The notes: generated by a model from the sequence alone, not told the origin. A DNA stretch of 64,000 nt from Coenobita brevimanus (GCA_032717465.1 CM064657.1:18783732-18847731), one strand, 5' to 3'. Counted from the stretch's first letter, positions 1 to 11,894 are shown. Program-made: numbers and translations.

Positions 1-664
1 AGAGGATGAGGGATGAAAACTGTATGCAGAGGATGCAAACGTTGAAGGTAGTTCTGAGAGAGGTAGAGAGAAACCTACTTGGGACGAAGTCATAGAGAGT
101 AACTTTTGGGTTAAGGGACTGAATAGAGAGGCTGCTAGTGACAGAACAGCGGGAAGAACCTACATTAGGTGGCCAAGGCCGACGCATACAAGCATGTTGG
201 AGCATTTATAAACGAAGCGAAACGAAGTGAACGATGCAGCATATATACAACAGATGCCATAGATCTAACAATGACTGACAACTTTCAAGCCTCCAGAATC
301 CTGGCACAGCCACACATATACTCATGTACCCATTAAAAAACCATGACCAGTCGAATTTACTTTATTATTTACCTTTACATCATCACTAATTATGATCTTA
401 ACACTTCCTCTTACCGTCGTTTTCAATTATTCTTGAAAAATCAGGTGTCTTCCAAGTTATTAGTTACAATGGTTTTTCTGCATCAACTAAACTAGACTAT
501 CGATGGAGTGTGAAAGAGCTTAATACTATGCTAAGAGATTATGTTATATTAGCATCGGGGATTTTTAATATCCTCACTGATGTAAATATTAGCCCACTTT
601 GTTAAGAGTGTAAAGTCTTTTCAGTATTATATAACTCGCCTCCCCCTCCGGTGTCGTAGGAGCC
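1..664. other. 3' flank, nothing identified
   Basis: No supported gene. The first 235 bases contain remnants of open frame ending at a run of imperfect GAAGCGAA/CGAAGTGAA repeats, possibly the 3' end of an unrecognised retroelement, but stops interrupt it and I cannot assign a family. TTTATT at 361-366 (AATAAA on the minus strand) is a candidate polyadenylation signal for the robo-like gene. Confidence 0.3.

Positions 665-693
<29 letters not shown>
665..693 (+). repeat. Poly(A) tract
   Basis: An uninterrupted run of A. May be the tail of an old retroposed copy whose body is no longer recognisable. Confidence 0.85.
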
Positions 694-698
<5 letters not shown>

Positions 699-814
699 TT
701 AAATGGGAATCTGTGGATTCGACACAATGGAAGGATGTGAATTCGACAGAACCCAGCACCATCACAGGGAGAAGGATGATGCTAGACTCTGCTTCCTATT
801 TCAGTTCTCTAATA

Positions 815-1015
815 CAACACACAGGTGTTGCTTGGATAGTATGCATATTGTGGCTTAGACTCTGCGGTTCGAGTCCAAAAGATGGCCAGAAGTTTTTCTA
901 TCATTTAGAGTCTATCAAGGGCTTAGGTCAGTCTCCTCCCCTTAAAGTTCTGGACTAACGGTAGCCTTGCCTCGGATCCCTACCCTCGGAAACTGGCAAA
1001 ATGGGATTTGGTAGT
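815..1015 (+). mobile_element. Possible tRNA-derived SINE fragment
   Basis: GGTTCGAGTCC at 866-876 is a perfect match to the RNA polymerase III B-box consensus, preceded at about 50 bp by a weak A-box-like sequence (TGGATAGTATG). No cloverleaf is convincing and no second copy is present in the window, so this could be chance. Confidence 0.3.
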
Positions 1016-2014
1016 TACCGTTTTTTTTTTAACCTGCTATAGTCCAGAAATGACTGGGAGCAAGACACGAAAGAGCTATTGATTCATATGTAGAGATATC
1101 CCATTTTAAACAAAAAATATTGTGGTAGTTATGAAACTTCTGTTTTTGGTAGAATGAAACAGAAAAACAGTGCGTTTGTACAGCAGCTTTCATCAGGGCA
1201 TGTATCTTGATCTGGGTGAAGGGAATGTAACAGAATGCAGTAGGGCTCCCATATCACTTGAGAGGTACACAACTCACTGTCAAACATCTCGCCACTTCCC
1301 AACAGCACTGCACGTAGTCTAGCATCTTTTTCATGATATGTATCTATTTCTAACACACATTCATCCCCCAGAATACAGCCCTTACGCTTAACACCCTTGG
1401 ACTTACTTGTTTTATGAAGTTCTCGGTGACAGTCTTCGAGCAGAACGACCAGAAAATTAATAGCGGTATGCCTCTCGGTGAACTGTATCTCAGTGAGTTG
1501 CCAGCTACCCTCGATCTACTTTGTCACTCATCACCATGTCAGTACAAAAAGTGGCATCAACACTTGAAGTATACAGATTAGATTATTTTCAGGAAAAGTA
1601 ATTAAATGCCATTTTTACGTTTTCAGACCAGGAGCAAAAGTTTTCCCAAATAAGAAATAAGTATTATTTGTGGGTTTGATCCAGTTTAATCTTACCAGTA
1701 ATAGTTCTTTAATCTTGCTTGATGCATTTTCAGTGACCTGTGCTTGAACGTTGGCACAGTATGTCACATCTGAGCCTGAGAGACATTCATACATTACTTT
1801 TATATGGCTAATTCAAAAAGGAATAAGGAATCCTGTTCATTAAAGTTAGTCACTAACAAACATGTGAATATCTAAAGGTTGTCATTTGTGACAGCCTGAT
1901 CTACACACTGGTGCCGTCCCAGGCTCTTATGTGTCACACTCATACCGTACGTGGTTCACCTCGCCTGGCCCACGCGTGTTTGTGAACCTCATCTGGTCCA
2001 TGTGTGTATGTGTG
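1016..2014 (-). other. Putative 3' UTR / 3' flank of robo-like gene
   Basis: Lies immediately downstream of the stop codon on the minus strand. A+T-rich with scattered TG-rich stretches at 1985-2035. No ORF, transposon or RNA gene seen. Confidence 0.4.
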
Positions 2015-2535
2015 TCATTGTGTGCGTAGGTCACTCAGATTGACCCCTGTGTGCCTGTCAGTGTGCACTCCGCCCGGCTCCTGTAGACTGGCTCTCACTT
2101 CTTCCGCGAAGTCTGTCTCAGCATAGAGTGATGACTCGGCCTCTGAGCAAGAACAGGAGCACTCCGAACACCCCTCCTCCCCCTCCCCCTCCAAGCAGTC
2201 ACTCTCACCTTCCTCCAGAGGTGCCACACCCAATGGTAAAGGGGGCAGAGATCCCCCAGGGGCAAGGGTACCCACATTGAGGGTATGAGAAGGGCTGGAT
2301 TTTGAGGATGAAGAGTGCGACTGTAGGAGAGTTGTAGTATAGTGTACAGAAGCTGCAGTAGAGAAAACAGTGGTCGCATTGGAGGATACAGTAGCTGCAG
2401 CAAATGGTGTGGCTACTGTGCTGCAGGATACAGGAAACTCGGTGGAAAGTTCTTGAGGCTTCTGTGTAACAACTTTTGTTTCGTCGCTGGTGTCCCTCAC
2501 ACTCATGTCACTCTCTTCATCTGGAGCAACAGTCG
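2015..2535 (-). CDS. robo: Robo-like terminal exon with acidic C-terminus and stop
   Basis: Acceptor GTGACTAATTCAG, phase 1 in, 172 codons then TGA. It is the longest exon. N-terminal part is acidic (APDEESDMSVRDTSDE), the middle is Ser/Thr/Ala/Val rich and low complexity, and the end holds a very acidic stretch, a CSECSCSCSEAE cluster and SSLYAETDFAEEV, which resembles the late conserved segment of Robo tails (aromatic, then D/E-T/A-DFA..V). No PDZ-type end is evident. Downstream 3' UTR is unbounded; AATAAA on this strand is seen at 361-366, which would give a UTR of about 1.65 kb. Confidence 0.68.
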
Positions 2536-3355
2536 CTGAATTAGTCACGATGGTTATGTTGCACTATATGATTGTCAATAGAATCATAACCTAGACTGAT
2601 TGTTATATAGCCTACACAAGGATACCACCTCAGTCCTGTTGCTGATGATAGGGAATCCCATAATCTGTAATGATTGGATGGACTTACAACACAGAGATAA
2701 CTGATCAAGGCAGGAGATGTAGACTAATGTATCAAAATATTTCATAAGATGTGCTGTTTTCTCATTTGTATGAATGCCGAAGAATGTGATATGTGCTGTA
2801 TGGCGTAGGGTGGAACTTCATATAATGCACATTGTCATAATATGCAGTTAATGTTTTTTTTTATTTTATTTATTTAGCCAAATAAGTAATACCAGTTATA
2901 AAGATTCCTCGTAAACAAAGAGAATGGCTAAGCCACTGAGAGTAAAAACTCTCATAAAAGGCACTAATGTTAGAAAGCCTCGAAGTGATCCTCAAAGCTT
3001 TACATACTTCTCACTTATAGCTACAGTTAACTCATGATAATATGTTGGCTTTCTCATTATCTGAACCAAAGCCATATTGTAGAAAAGGTCATTTGAGTCA
3101 AAAGTTTACAAAGATATCCACAGATAAGGTAAACAGGTAATACGAGACAATATAAAAACATTTACATTATAAATGAACAAAATTTACATGCTGAATACAT
3201 AACGAGATTTTTAAACACTTTTTTTTTTTTATTAAAAAAAAAAAAACTTGTTTGCTCATAACAAATATCCAGCTAACTACAGACTCACGCATATACAAAA
3301 GTACATACTGACTGCACATAGATGCACCTATTTAGCAACATGTGTACACATGGAA
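2536..3355 (-). other. Intron sequence, no feature
   Basis: A+T-rich unique-looking sequence with short T/A homopolymers (about 3221-3245). Nothing recognisable. Confidence 0.5.
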
Positions 3356-3359
3356 GTTT

Positions 3360-4766
3360 GCTCTCATTCAGCCTGTCCCAAAGAAGGGTGACCATTCCCA
3401 GCCCTCTAGCTATCACCCAATTGATTTAACATCCTGTATTTCAAAAGTTTTTGAGCCTATTCTCAACAAAAAATTTTAAAGTATCTTCCTTGTCACAACC
3501 TCCTTTCCGTTCGTCAGTATTGGTTCCGCCAGGGACGCTCCACTGGCGATCTTCTCACCTACCTTTCAGACTCCTGGTCATCCTCCTCCGGGACTTTGGC
3601 CAAAGCTTTGCCATTGCAATTGACATCTCAAAGGCTTTCGATGGAGTGTGGCATAAATCTTTAATTTACAAACTGCCCTCTTAAGGTGTCTATCCTTCTA
3701 TCTGTGCCTTTAATTCTAGCTTTCTTTCAGGTCGTTCAATAGCTGCTGCTGTAAACGGCCACCGTTCGTCTCCCACAGCTATCGATAGTAGTGTTCCTCA
3801 GGGCTCTGTCCTATCACCAACTCTCTCTCTTTTGTTCGTCAATGACCTTCTAACCCTAACCACTCATACGCTGATGATTCCTCCCCTCACCTTTCCACCG
3901 CTTCACACAGCGTCCATCTCAGCAATTATTTCAACAAACAAGGGATGAGGCTATGGCACAACTGATGTTTGGCTTGGCATATCTCTGACTGGAGTAAAAG
4001 TAATCTCGTTATTAACGCATCAAAAACTCAGTTCTTACATCTAACAACCCGACAAAATCTTCCGCAGGAGTACTCTTTAGTTTTTAATAATATCCAGCGA
4101 AATCCTGCATCATCCTTGAACATACTTGGGGTTTCATTCTCTAGGGACTTATCTTGGAAAGAACATATTACATCTCTCGTAAAATCTGCTTCCAAGAGAT
4201 TAGGTGTGCTAAGCCGACTCCATGCCTTCTTTACCCCTGCACAGTTGCTGACTTTATACACGGATTTTACTCTCCTCATGTTTGGGGAGTCTCTTCACAT
4301 ACAGCTCTTCTCAAAAATGTGGAGTCAAAGGCTTTTCTTCTCATGAACCCTCCGCCTTGTTTTAGCTCCCTTCAACCTCTGTGTTTTCGCCTTGCTGTTG
4401 CATCTTTATCACTTTTCTATCGCTACTTCAGTGGTCACTGCTTGTCTGAACTATCTGCTTGCATTCTTCCTGTATTATGGCGGGCATGTAACACCGGTCT
4501 AGCAACAAACCCTCATCCTTTTTCTATCCAGCTCTCTAATGCAAGAGTTACTCGTTACTCCCAGTCCTTAATGTATGCAACAGGTCAACTCTGGAACTGT
4601 CTCCCTCTGTCTGTATTTCCTACTGTCTATAATCTCCAATCTTTCAAACGCAGTGTGTCCAGGCATCTCGAAATTAACAGTTCATGAATTTGACTCTCTT
4701 ATATTGTTTTTTTTTTCCTTGGAGGGAACAAGTCACAGGCTCCTGGCCTTTGGTTCCTTCTTCCTT

Positions 4767-4770
<4 letters not shown>
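3360..4770 (+). mobile_element. Jockey-superfamily LINE, 5'-truncated, inactivated (family J)
   Basis: Translates in shifting frames into the same reverse transcriptase as the better copy at 39930-42003: PVPKKGDHSQPS fingers, a DISKAF motif A, GVPQGSVLSP-type motif B (here reading VPQGSVLSP), then the C-terminal LGVSFSRDLSWKEHITSLVKSASKRLG block and the WNCLPLSVFP end. Stops and frameshifts are frequent; motif C is broken. The 3' end carries the family signature GGCCTTTGGTTCCTTCTTCC and runs straight into a (CA)n tract. Confidence 0.8.

Positions 4771-4808
<38 letters not shown>
4769..4808. repeat. (CA)n microsatellite
   Basis: Perfect CA dinucleotide array joining the 3' end of the LINE copy and the head of a SINE. 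Confidence 0.95.
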
Positions 4809-4809
<1 letters not shown>

Positions 4810-5075
4810 GCTCGCTGGTGCAGTGGTAACGCTCTCGCCTGCCAACTGGTGGACGGGAGTTCGCGCCTCGCTCAGGTTGCGAAAAGTTTCACTGACGAAG
4901 TGGGTGGTTACTGTCCCCCTTGAGCAAGGGGACGGGTGTGTGCGTGTGTGAAGGTCACAGCCTTGCCCTTAGATCGGACTATATGAGCTCTCAGCTCCCT
5001 TCCGGGAGGGTAAAAGCTGACGATCACGACCATCAAGTGATCCTGACCGACCCGGTGAATTACACACACACACAC
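4808..5075 (+). mobile_element. tRNA-derived SINE (type 2)
   Basis: Head CTCGCTGGTGCAGTGGTAACGC contains an A box (TGGTGCAGTGG) and, about 45 bp on, a B-box-like GAGTTCGCGCC, with spacing as in tRNA genes. The body has no coding capacity. The 3' end passes into (CA)n then (TA)n. Different from the 9976/24252/63671 SINE family in both head and body. Confidence 0.6.
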
Positions 5076-5076
5076 C

Positions 5077-5144
<68 letters not shown>
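5064..5144. repeat. (CA)n(TA)n compound microsatellite
   Basis: CA array with one CCC interruption followed by a TA array of about 58 bp. Confidence 0.95.
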
Positions 5145-5146
<2 letters not shown>

Positions 5147-5327
5147 CATACTTTTATAGACAAATAATCATATGCACAGATGCATGCACACAGACAATCA
5201 CACGAACAAATTCATATAAATACATACATATAAATACTGAAAAACATACATAAAGACATATGTCTACATGTAGTGTACGTTCACGAATAACAATTAACAT
5301 AAATCCATTAATATGTAATTCACATAT

Positions 5328-5599
5328 CAGTGGCGTACCTGAGGGGGGGTGGGGGGGCTGTTTGAAACTCCCCCCTGGGCCCCCAATTGAGGGGGGGGCC
5401 TCCAAAAGCCTTGAAAATTTATAAGCTTTTTTATTAATATTTAAAAATATATGTAATTGTTACCCCGACAATCCCGGCTGAGATATCAGATAAGTTTTGA
5501 GAATTAGGGGGGCTGGGTTCTTTGCGGGGCCCCCCTCCAGGAGGGGGGCTCCGCAAAGAACCTAGCTCCCGGGCCTCCAAATCTCTAGGTACGCCCGTC
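5328..5599. mobile_element. hAT-like MITE with internal hairpin
   Basis: Ends are inverted: left CAGTGGCGTACCTGAG, right end (reverse complement) begins GACGGGCGTACCTAGAG. CAGTGGCGTACC-type ends are common in hAT MITEs. Flanks CACATAT and ACACATTA are only a weak candidate 8 bp duplication. Inside, 5517-5563 forms a nearly perfect 23 bp stem. No coding capacity; G and C runs dominate. Confidence 0.45.
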
Positions 5600-6098
5600 A
5601 CACATTAATACTCGTACACACACACTCACATACAAATACATACACATATACACATAAATACATACACACAAATACGCACAAATGTATAAGTGAATTTGTA
5701 CAAAAAAAAATCAGTACTCATTTAAATAGGATGTTTGCAATAAGTATTCCTTAACTGATTACTTATAACATGAAGTGTTTTCATTTCCTCGTATACTCAA
5801 AGGCAACTGGTTCAAGATCTTCACTCCGAGATATAATATTGATGTTTGTGACTGTCCTGTGGTCATAAATGGAATTTATAAATCATGCTCATTTCTTAAG
5901 TGTGTCTTCTGTTTGTACAGCATTGGAATATGTTCTTACTGATATAACTATTGAGGGATTTATTTCCGAAAAAAGCATTACAGTACTGCACATATTTATA
6001 TCATCCATGTTTAACAATTTCAGTTCGTAAACAGCCTATTCGCTTGATAATATATGGGGTGAATAGTAACTTTATTACATATTTTCTTTTTCCTGGCC
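5600..6098. other. Intron sequence, ACATA-rich
   Basis: Degenerate ACATACACA-type simple sequence at the start, then A+T-rich unique sequence. No gene or element recognised. Confidence 0.5.
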
Positions 6099-6102
6099 TT
6101 AA

Positions 6103-8211
6103 CCCCTAAACCGCGGGCTTGTTTTGCTTTGACTTGCGTGTCCCGCATGCACATTCGCGCTCCGACAGACTCTCTAAAAATATTTGCCAAAAATCAGTTA
6201 TTAGTCCTAAAATATTAAAATTATATATGCATATGGCACATACCTTCAGCTTTCTCCTGGGATGTTTGTTGAGCCTTCGTCGAGTACCGTAGGACTTGTG
6301 GAGACCTCTGAAGTTGGGTAATGAAGTCTCCACTTTACACTTCCCGACAACCCGTAATATGATTACCACAGCCTGATATTATCACTAGAAACACTATTCT
6401 ATGATTCTCAAATAGTTTGGAATCCATACTCCAAAAAAAAAAAAAACACTGTGAAAGAAATGAAAAATTACGAGCGCATATGACCTTCCCACTTGCGCTC
6501 ATTCGCCACTGGTGTTCTGTCATTTATTATTCATAAAACCCCTCACACTTTATATTTCTGTTACTATATAACACTTACATAATATCTACAGTCTTTATCC
6601 ATAAGTTTCCTTCAGTAATAGTAGTTTATTGCCACTGTAGGCATTCAATTTCTCTTTCAGTAAAATATGTGGCATTCACTTTCTCGTCCTGTATACTAGC
6701 ATTGAGAGTGAATGTCGCATTCACCTTCACTTTCATATCTCATAGAATTCATACATACTAGAGTGAAACTTTCACTTTCATTACTCCTAGTATATATACT
6801 GTACTCGTATTCTTATAATACTACTCATTTACATTTCTATTTACATTCTCTATTTTATTTACATTTCTATTTTATTTACACTGTATTAGGCACTGTCACT
6901 TGCAGTAACTTATAAAACTATTTTCCACTGTTCACTTATATTTGCATTCATTGCTTTCACTTGCTGTTTACACATTTACATTTCCACTTGCACTGTTTTA
7001 CTCACCAGAAAGATCGTAGTCACTCTCTATTATTTTCATTGACAAATTAGCCAGTTCACGTTCCACAGCAGTCAGCCCTTTACCTCTTTCCACACGAGGT
7101 TTAATAGGGGGTAGAGGTCACAGGGCCCTTTGCGTGGGGCTAAAAAGTGGCAGATTTTGACAAGCGCGAATCCGACGTACTTTCACCTTGAAAGACGACA
7201 GTAAACTGATACTGGTGGCCTGCCTAGGGGGAGTGCAATACTGCCAACATCAGCCTTGTGACAGCTGCTAATATATAGCTATGAAATGATTTGCAGGAAA
7301 TCTAGACAATATATAATAAATTAGGTAGTTCCAGGTGAATGTAAATATCACTCAGGCTTCTCCCTTCCTTCCTTATATATATTTTTATTACAAGAATAGA
7401 TTATACGGCATATTTCAAGGGGAAATAAACAGCGAAAATTAGTGAACGAGTGCATGTGAGGTGTTGTCAGGAGATAATTAGCCAATTCCAGGTGTATGGC
7501 ACTATCACTTACCTTATTTCTTTTTGGTATATATTATTTGGTATAAGAATAGGGCATAGGGCTTATTTCAATGGATGAAATCAGTGGAAAATTTCAGGGA
7601 AGATTTACTTACCGCAGAATACAGTGTGGTGGCCTGCAGTAATTAGGTAGTTCCAGGTGAATGTAAATATCACTTAGGCTTCTCCCTTCCTTTCTTATAT
7701 ATATTTTTATTACGACAATAGATTATACGGCATATTTCAAGGGGAATTAAACAGCGAAAATTAGCGAACGAGTGCACGTGAGGTGTTGTCAGGTGATAGC
7801 CAATTCCAGGTGTATGGCACTCTCACTTACCTTATTTCTTTTTTGTATATATTATTTGGTATAAGAATAGGGCATAGGGCTTATTTCAATGGATGAAATC
7901 AGTGGAAAATTCCAGGGAAGATTTACTTAGCGTAGCACAGCCGGGCAGGTGAGAGGAGAGGGTAATGGAGGGGAGGTAGGGATGGAAGTCAAGAATGGGG
8001 AGACATGGCTAAATTGTCAACATTGGATGGGAGTACAGATGAGATTAGGAGTGCTGACTAGTGTTGGACATTGGCAGTACTGATAGATGATACAAGCCAC
8101 CACTTGAAAGCCCGGGCAAATTCAAAATAACACAGAATCACAAAAGTGACACCCCGCAGTATGATCCCTTGCTTCCAAGCATTACGAAAGTGATGCCCCA
8201 CAGTTAACGGG
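6103..8211. mobile_element. piggyBac-like non-autonomous element (2.1 kb)
   Basis: Both sides are flanked by TTAA (6099-6102 and 8212-8215), the piggyBac target duplication. Left end CCCCTAAACCGCGGGC; right end read inward CCCGTTAACTGTGGGGC: imperfect terminal inverted repeats of about 16 bp, also related to the ends of the element at 34544-35554. No transposase is present. Interior has CACTTTCA-type simple sequence (about 6650-7000) and an A-B-A-B array of 160 bp units (7321-7930). Superfamily assignment is from the TTAA duplication and CCC ends only. Confidence 0.6.
7321..7930. repeat. Tandem array, four related ~160 bp units (A-B-A'-B')
   Basis: Units begin at about 7321 (TTAGGTAGTTCCAGGTG), 7478 (TTAGCCAATTCCAGGTG), 7643 and 7796. 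A and A' are nearly identical, as are B and B', while A and B are diverged copies of one another. This implies two rounds of duplication inside the piggyBac-like element. Confidence 0.85.
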
Positions 8212-8215
8212 TTAA

Positions 8216-8560
8216 GATTAGATTTACCAATTTCCCCATATTGTGTGCCAACAGAAAATGTTTGGGTACACTAAGGTGTAATACATTAGTTTTAGTGCTT
8301 TAAATTTACACATGTGAAGAGTTAAATTCATTATATGGCACTGTTATTTTTCCTTGCTAACCACGTTTTGAATGTGTAAATTACTGGTTAGTTGTCTATC
8401 GACCACCACACCTAGAAACTTAATATGTTCTGCCTCTTTTACCACACAGCCACCGATTTTTAATGGGTCCTGGTGTTACCTCGCAGTTTTGTTTTGGTGA
8501 AAGCTGATCAATATTGTTTGACCGATATTTTGGGCAAGCTTATTACTATTTATTCATTTA
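8216..8560. other. Intron sequence, probable old RT relic tail
   Basis: No intact feature. Adjoins a reverse transcriptase relic on the minus strand and may be its 3' end. Confidence 0.3.
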
Positions 8561-9460
8561 TAAATATATATCAGTTCATTACGTATCAGGACGTCGAGCC
8601 TTTGTGACTGGCATACATTTTATCGTCAGCGATCAAGGCAAATGTTAGTATCTTACTAGTGTTGGCAATGTATTTAATAAACAATAGGAACATAAGCGAT
8701 CCCAATATGGATGCCTGCGGTATTCCATATGTAATTAATTTTGTATCTGAAGTATGATCATTGAACTGAACATAATGTTTACGAGTAGTCATATGAGATT
8801 GGTGCCACGCAAGGCAGATATCTCCAATCCACAAATTCTCTAATTTCGTCAGTAACATACTGTGGTCAACAATGTCAAATGTTTTGAAGAGATGCAAAAA
8901 TGCAGTGAAGTAACTAATCTGTTATCATAGGAGCGCAATACGTCCTTAGTAAATGAAATAGGTCAGTTTCTGTTGACCTACTTTTTCGAAATCTATAATG
9001 GCCATCTACCAGGATATCACTATTACAACAGTAATCCAGCAAAGTTTTGTAAACTTTTTTTTTTTTTACTAATAGTTGGAAGTACAAACACTGGCCTATA
9101 GTTCTTCCTCTCTTGTCTATGGCCAGCCTTAAAAATTAGGATAAGTTTTGCTATCTTTAACTTGGATATTCCAGCTATAAAGGATTCGGTGCACAGATGT
9201 AAAAGAACTGGGCACAATATCTCTACTGTCTGTTTATTACAATGATAAGAACCTCATCATTGAAAGAAGCAGAATTTTTAAGCTTGCAGTAAAATAGGAA
9301 TGAGTGATGTCCCAGACCATTATCTAGCTAGATCCTTCCTGTCTGGCAGAATTGATTCCATACTGTCTCTTGATGGGGTTTTGCTCTGATTGAGATCCAT
9401 AGTCCCGTGATAATAAGGTATAGTCATATATTTAAGCGCAAATCTATTGCTGATGTCTCC
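8560..9460 (-). mobile_element. LINE reverse transcriptase relic (distinct from families J and RTE)
   Basis: Two minus-strand fragments show RT order: KIAKLILIFKAGHRQERKNYRPV (9023-9217, fingers), then FDIVDHSMLLTKLENLW, YGIPQASILGSLMFLLFIKYI and ALIADDKM (8586-8897; motifs A, B and C, with motif C changed from Y/FADD to IADD). The conserved G in motif B and the intervening spacing fit a jockey/I-type RT. Several stops and deletions; inactive. Confidence 0.7.
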
Positions 9461-9628
9461 TCGCACTTGGCGATGTAGCTGTTATTGCATCAAGTACAGT
9501 ACCTAGAACAATTCAGTCTGGGTATGGATGTATAAAGCATACAGTATAGTAAGATTTGGGTATCAGTTTGTTGCATGCTGATTTAAGCAACTGTACTTCT
9601 CTCATACTGAGATATCCTTTGAATCATT

Positions 9629-9769
<141 letters not shown>

Positions 9770-9771
9770 TT

Positions 9772-9870
9772 TTATATGCATGGAAAAAAGGAGCCAAACG
9801 TTAGAAGCCCGCATTTGTTTCCTCCAAGAAAAAAAATGAAAATAGAGATCCAAATTCGAGATACGTTCAT
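9772..9870 (-). mobile_element. Family J LINE, 3'-end fragment
   Basis: About 100 bp matching the 3' ends of the other J copies (on the plus strand: GGA.CCAAA.GTTAGAAGCCCGCA then TTTCCTCCAAGAAAAAAA). Extremely 5'-truncated insertion between TA arrays. Confidence 0.6.
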
Positions 9871-9876
9871 ATATGT

Positions 9877-9879
<3 letters not shown>

Positions 9880-9940
<61 letters not shown>

Positions 9941-9941
9941 C

Positions 9942-9975
<34 letters not shown>
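9880..9975. repeat. (TA)n microsatellite, interrupted
   Basis: Two TA blocks separated by CACCCTG. Immediately precedes the SINE head. Confidence 0.95.
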
Positions 9976-9977
<2 letters not shown>

Positions 9978-10371
9978 AGCCTCTGTGGTACAGTGGTAAA
10001 GTGTGCGTGTTCGTACACTGAAGAACGAGGGTTCGCGTCCCGCCAGGGTAATAAACTTTGGGAGCGTTCTTCTGGCCACATACTGCTTTGGCGGACATAA
10101 GGGGTGCTGTGGTTGAACAAGTGTCACATACTATAAAGTATGCTTGCACCCAGTCGGATTGCGCGGGCTGATTACACTTGGTTCACACACATCCAAAGCC
10201 ACTACACACACATCCAAAGCCACTCCAACACTACAGTTACACTTCTTACCCTACATACAATCTATGCTAGACAGCCTAAGCCACTTGGTAGAGATACATT
10301 TGCTGTATCATCCCCACTTCGGTCGGGATAGGCCAGTCCTGCAGTGGACACTCAAACGGCTGATGAGATGA
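9976..10371 (+). mobile_element. tRNA-derived SINE (type 1), full-length copy
   Basis: Head GGAGCCTCTGTGGTACAGTGG contains an A box (TGGTACAGTGG); B box GGTTCGCGTCC follows at tRNA spacing. A unique body of about 300 bp includes TTGCACCCAGTCGG, a CACATCCAAAGCCA repeat and CGGTCGGGATAGGCC near the end. The 3' end GATGAGATGAG runs into (TA)n. Two more copies occur at 24252-24636 and 63671-64000. Confidence 0.8.
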
Positions 10372-10396
10372 GATATATATATATATATATATATAT

Positions 10397-11482
10397 AATT
10401 TTTCATGCATGGAAGAAGGAACCAAAGGTTAGAAGCCCGCATTTGTTTCCTCAAAAAAAAAAATAAATAAATAAAAATAATAATACAGCCAATTTCGAGA
10501 TACATTCATTTCGAGGTGCCTGGACAGTAGGAAATACAGACAATGGAAGAGTTCCAAAGATGACCTATTGCATATCTGAAGGGCCGGGGAAAACGGTTAA
10601 CTCTTACATTGGAGATCTGGACAGAAAAGGGATGAAAGTTTGCTGCTAGACGGGTGCTACAATATGCTCCCGCCGCACTTGTGGAGGGATGCAAGCAGAC
10701 ACTTCAAAGGAGCAGTGACCATTGAAGTTGCGATAGAAAAGAGATAAAGATGCAACAGTGTGGTGGACAGATAGCAGTTGAAGCAAGCCAGCAAGAGGAA
10801 GGGGGTTAAGAGACTAAAAGCCTTTAACTCTATCTTGTTGAGAAGGGATGTATGTGGGGAGCCTCCCCACACATGACAGCTGTACTCTACACAGGGATGA
10901 AGACAAGTCCTGTATAGTGTCAACAACTCTGCCAGAGTAAAGAAGGCATGGGGTCATCTTAGCGCACCTAATCTCTTGGAAGCAGATTATACATGAGAGG
11001 CAATATGATCTTTACAAGATAATTCCCCAGGGAATGAAACCCCAGTTATGTTCAAAGTTGATGCAAAATTGAGTTGAGTATCTTTATAAAATAAAGGATA
11101 CTCCTGTGGTAAGTTTTGACGGGTCAAAAGATATAAAAGCTGAGATCTGATTCATTAAAAACAAAATTACTTCTACCCCAATCAGAGATATGAGCCCAGT
11201 CAGATATAAGGTGTGCTAGGGCCTCATCCAGTGTTTGTTGAAGTAACTGCTGAAATGGACACTGCGGGAAGTGGTGGGTAAGGTGAAAGGTGGAGTCATC
11301 TGCATATGAGTGTACAGGGTTAGCTGTACAGCCTAAATGGTCACTGATGAATAAATGGAGGAGAGTTGATGATAGGACAGAGCCCTAAGGAACACCACTA
11401 TTGGCAGTCCTTGGAGAAGAATGGTGGCCATCTACAACAGCAGCTACAGAACGACAAGAAAGGAAGCTGGAGATATACGAAG
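10397..11482 (-). mobile_element. Family J LINE, 5'-truncated, inactivated
   Basis: Minus-strand copy with the family 3' end at 10397 (GGAAGAAGGAACCAAAGG on plus). Recognisable RT C-terminal block: LTLYRTCLHPCVEYSCHVWGG and GSPHTSLLNKIELKAF (10657-10926). Frameshifted; truncated where the mariner relic begins just upstream. Confidence 0.75.
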
Positions 11483-11519
11483 TCTGTTAAAGAAGAAACC
11501 GAACTCTTTAAGTAGTGCA

Positions 11520-11861
11520 CCAACTCGTAGGTGTATCGTAATCACGACGGGAGCGCTGTGTACTGGCGACTTTGAGCTTTAGTCTAACAATACCCGCATC
11601 ACACCACGTCACAGTCATTGAGGTACTCGCACTTGCATGAATGTGTTTTAGTGTACTTGGCGATTAACTGCAAGATGAATAATAAAGGATCTTGAAGAGG
11701 AAAGTCTTTGTGTGAAATTCCGTTTCAGACTGGGGAAAAACTTTACTTTTTGAAAAATGTCAAAACAGATAATGAAACGTTGGTGTACAGTTGTGATGTC
11801 AAACAAAAAGGCAGCCATCCCAATGGATTGGAACATCGTCACCCCGACCCCCCCCCACCAC

Positions 11862-11894
<33 letters not shown>

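Noticed and set aside
713..958. 81-codon open frame
   Set aside because: No similarity, no splice support, and it overlaps a possible SINE B box.
9976..10050. tRNA gene
   Set aside because: A and B boxes are present but no proper acceptor stem or anticodon arm is formed, and the sequence continues into a repeated SINE body.
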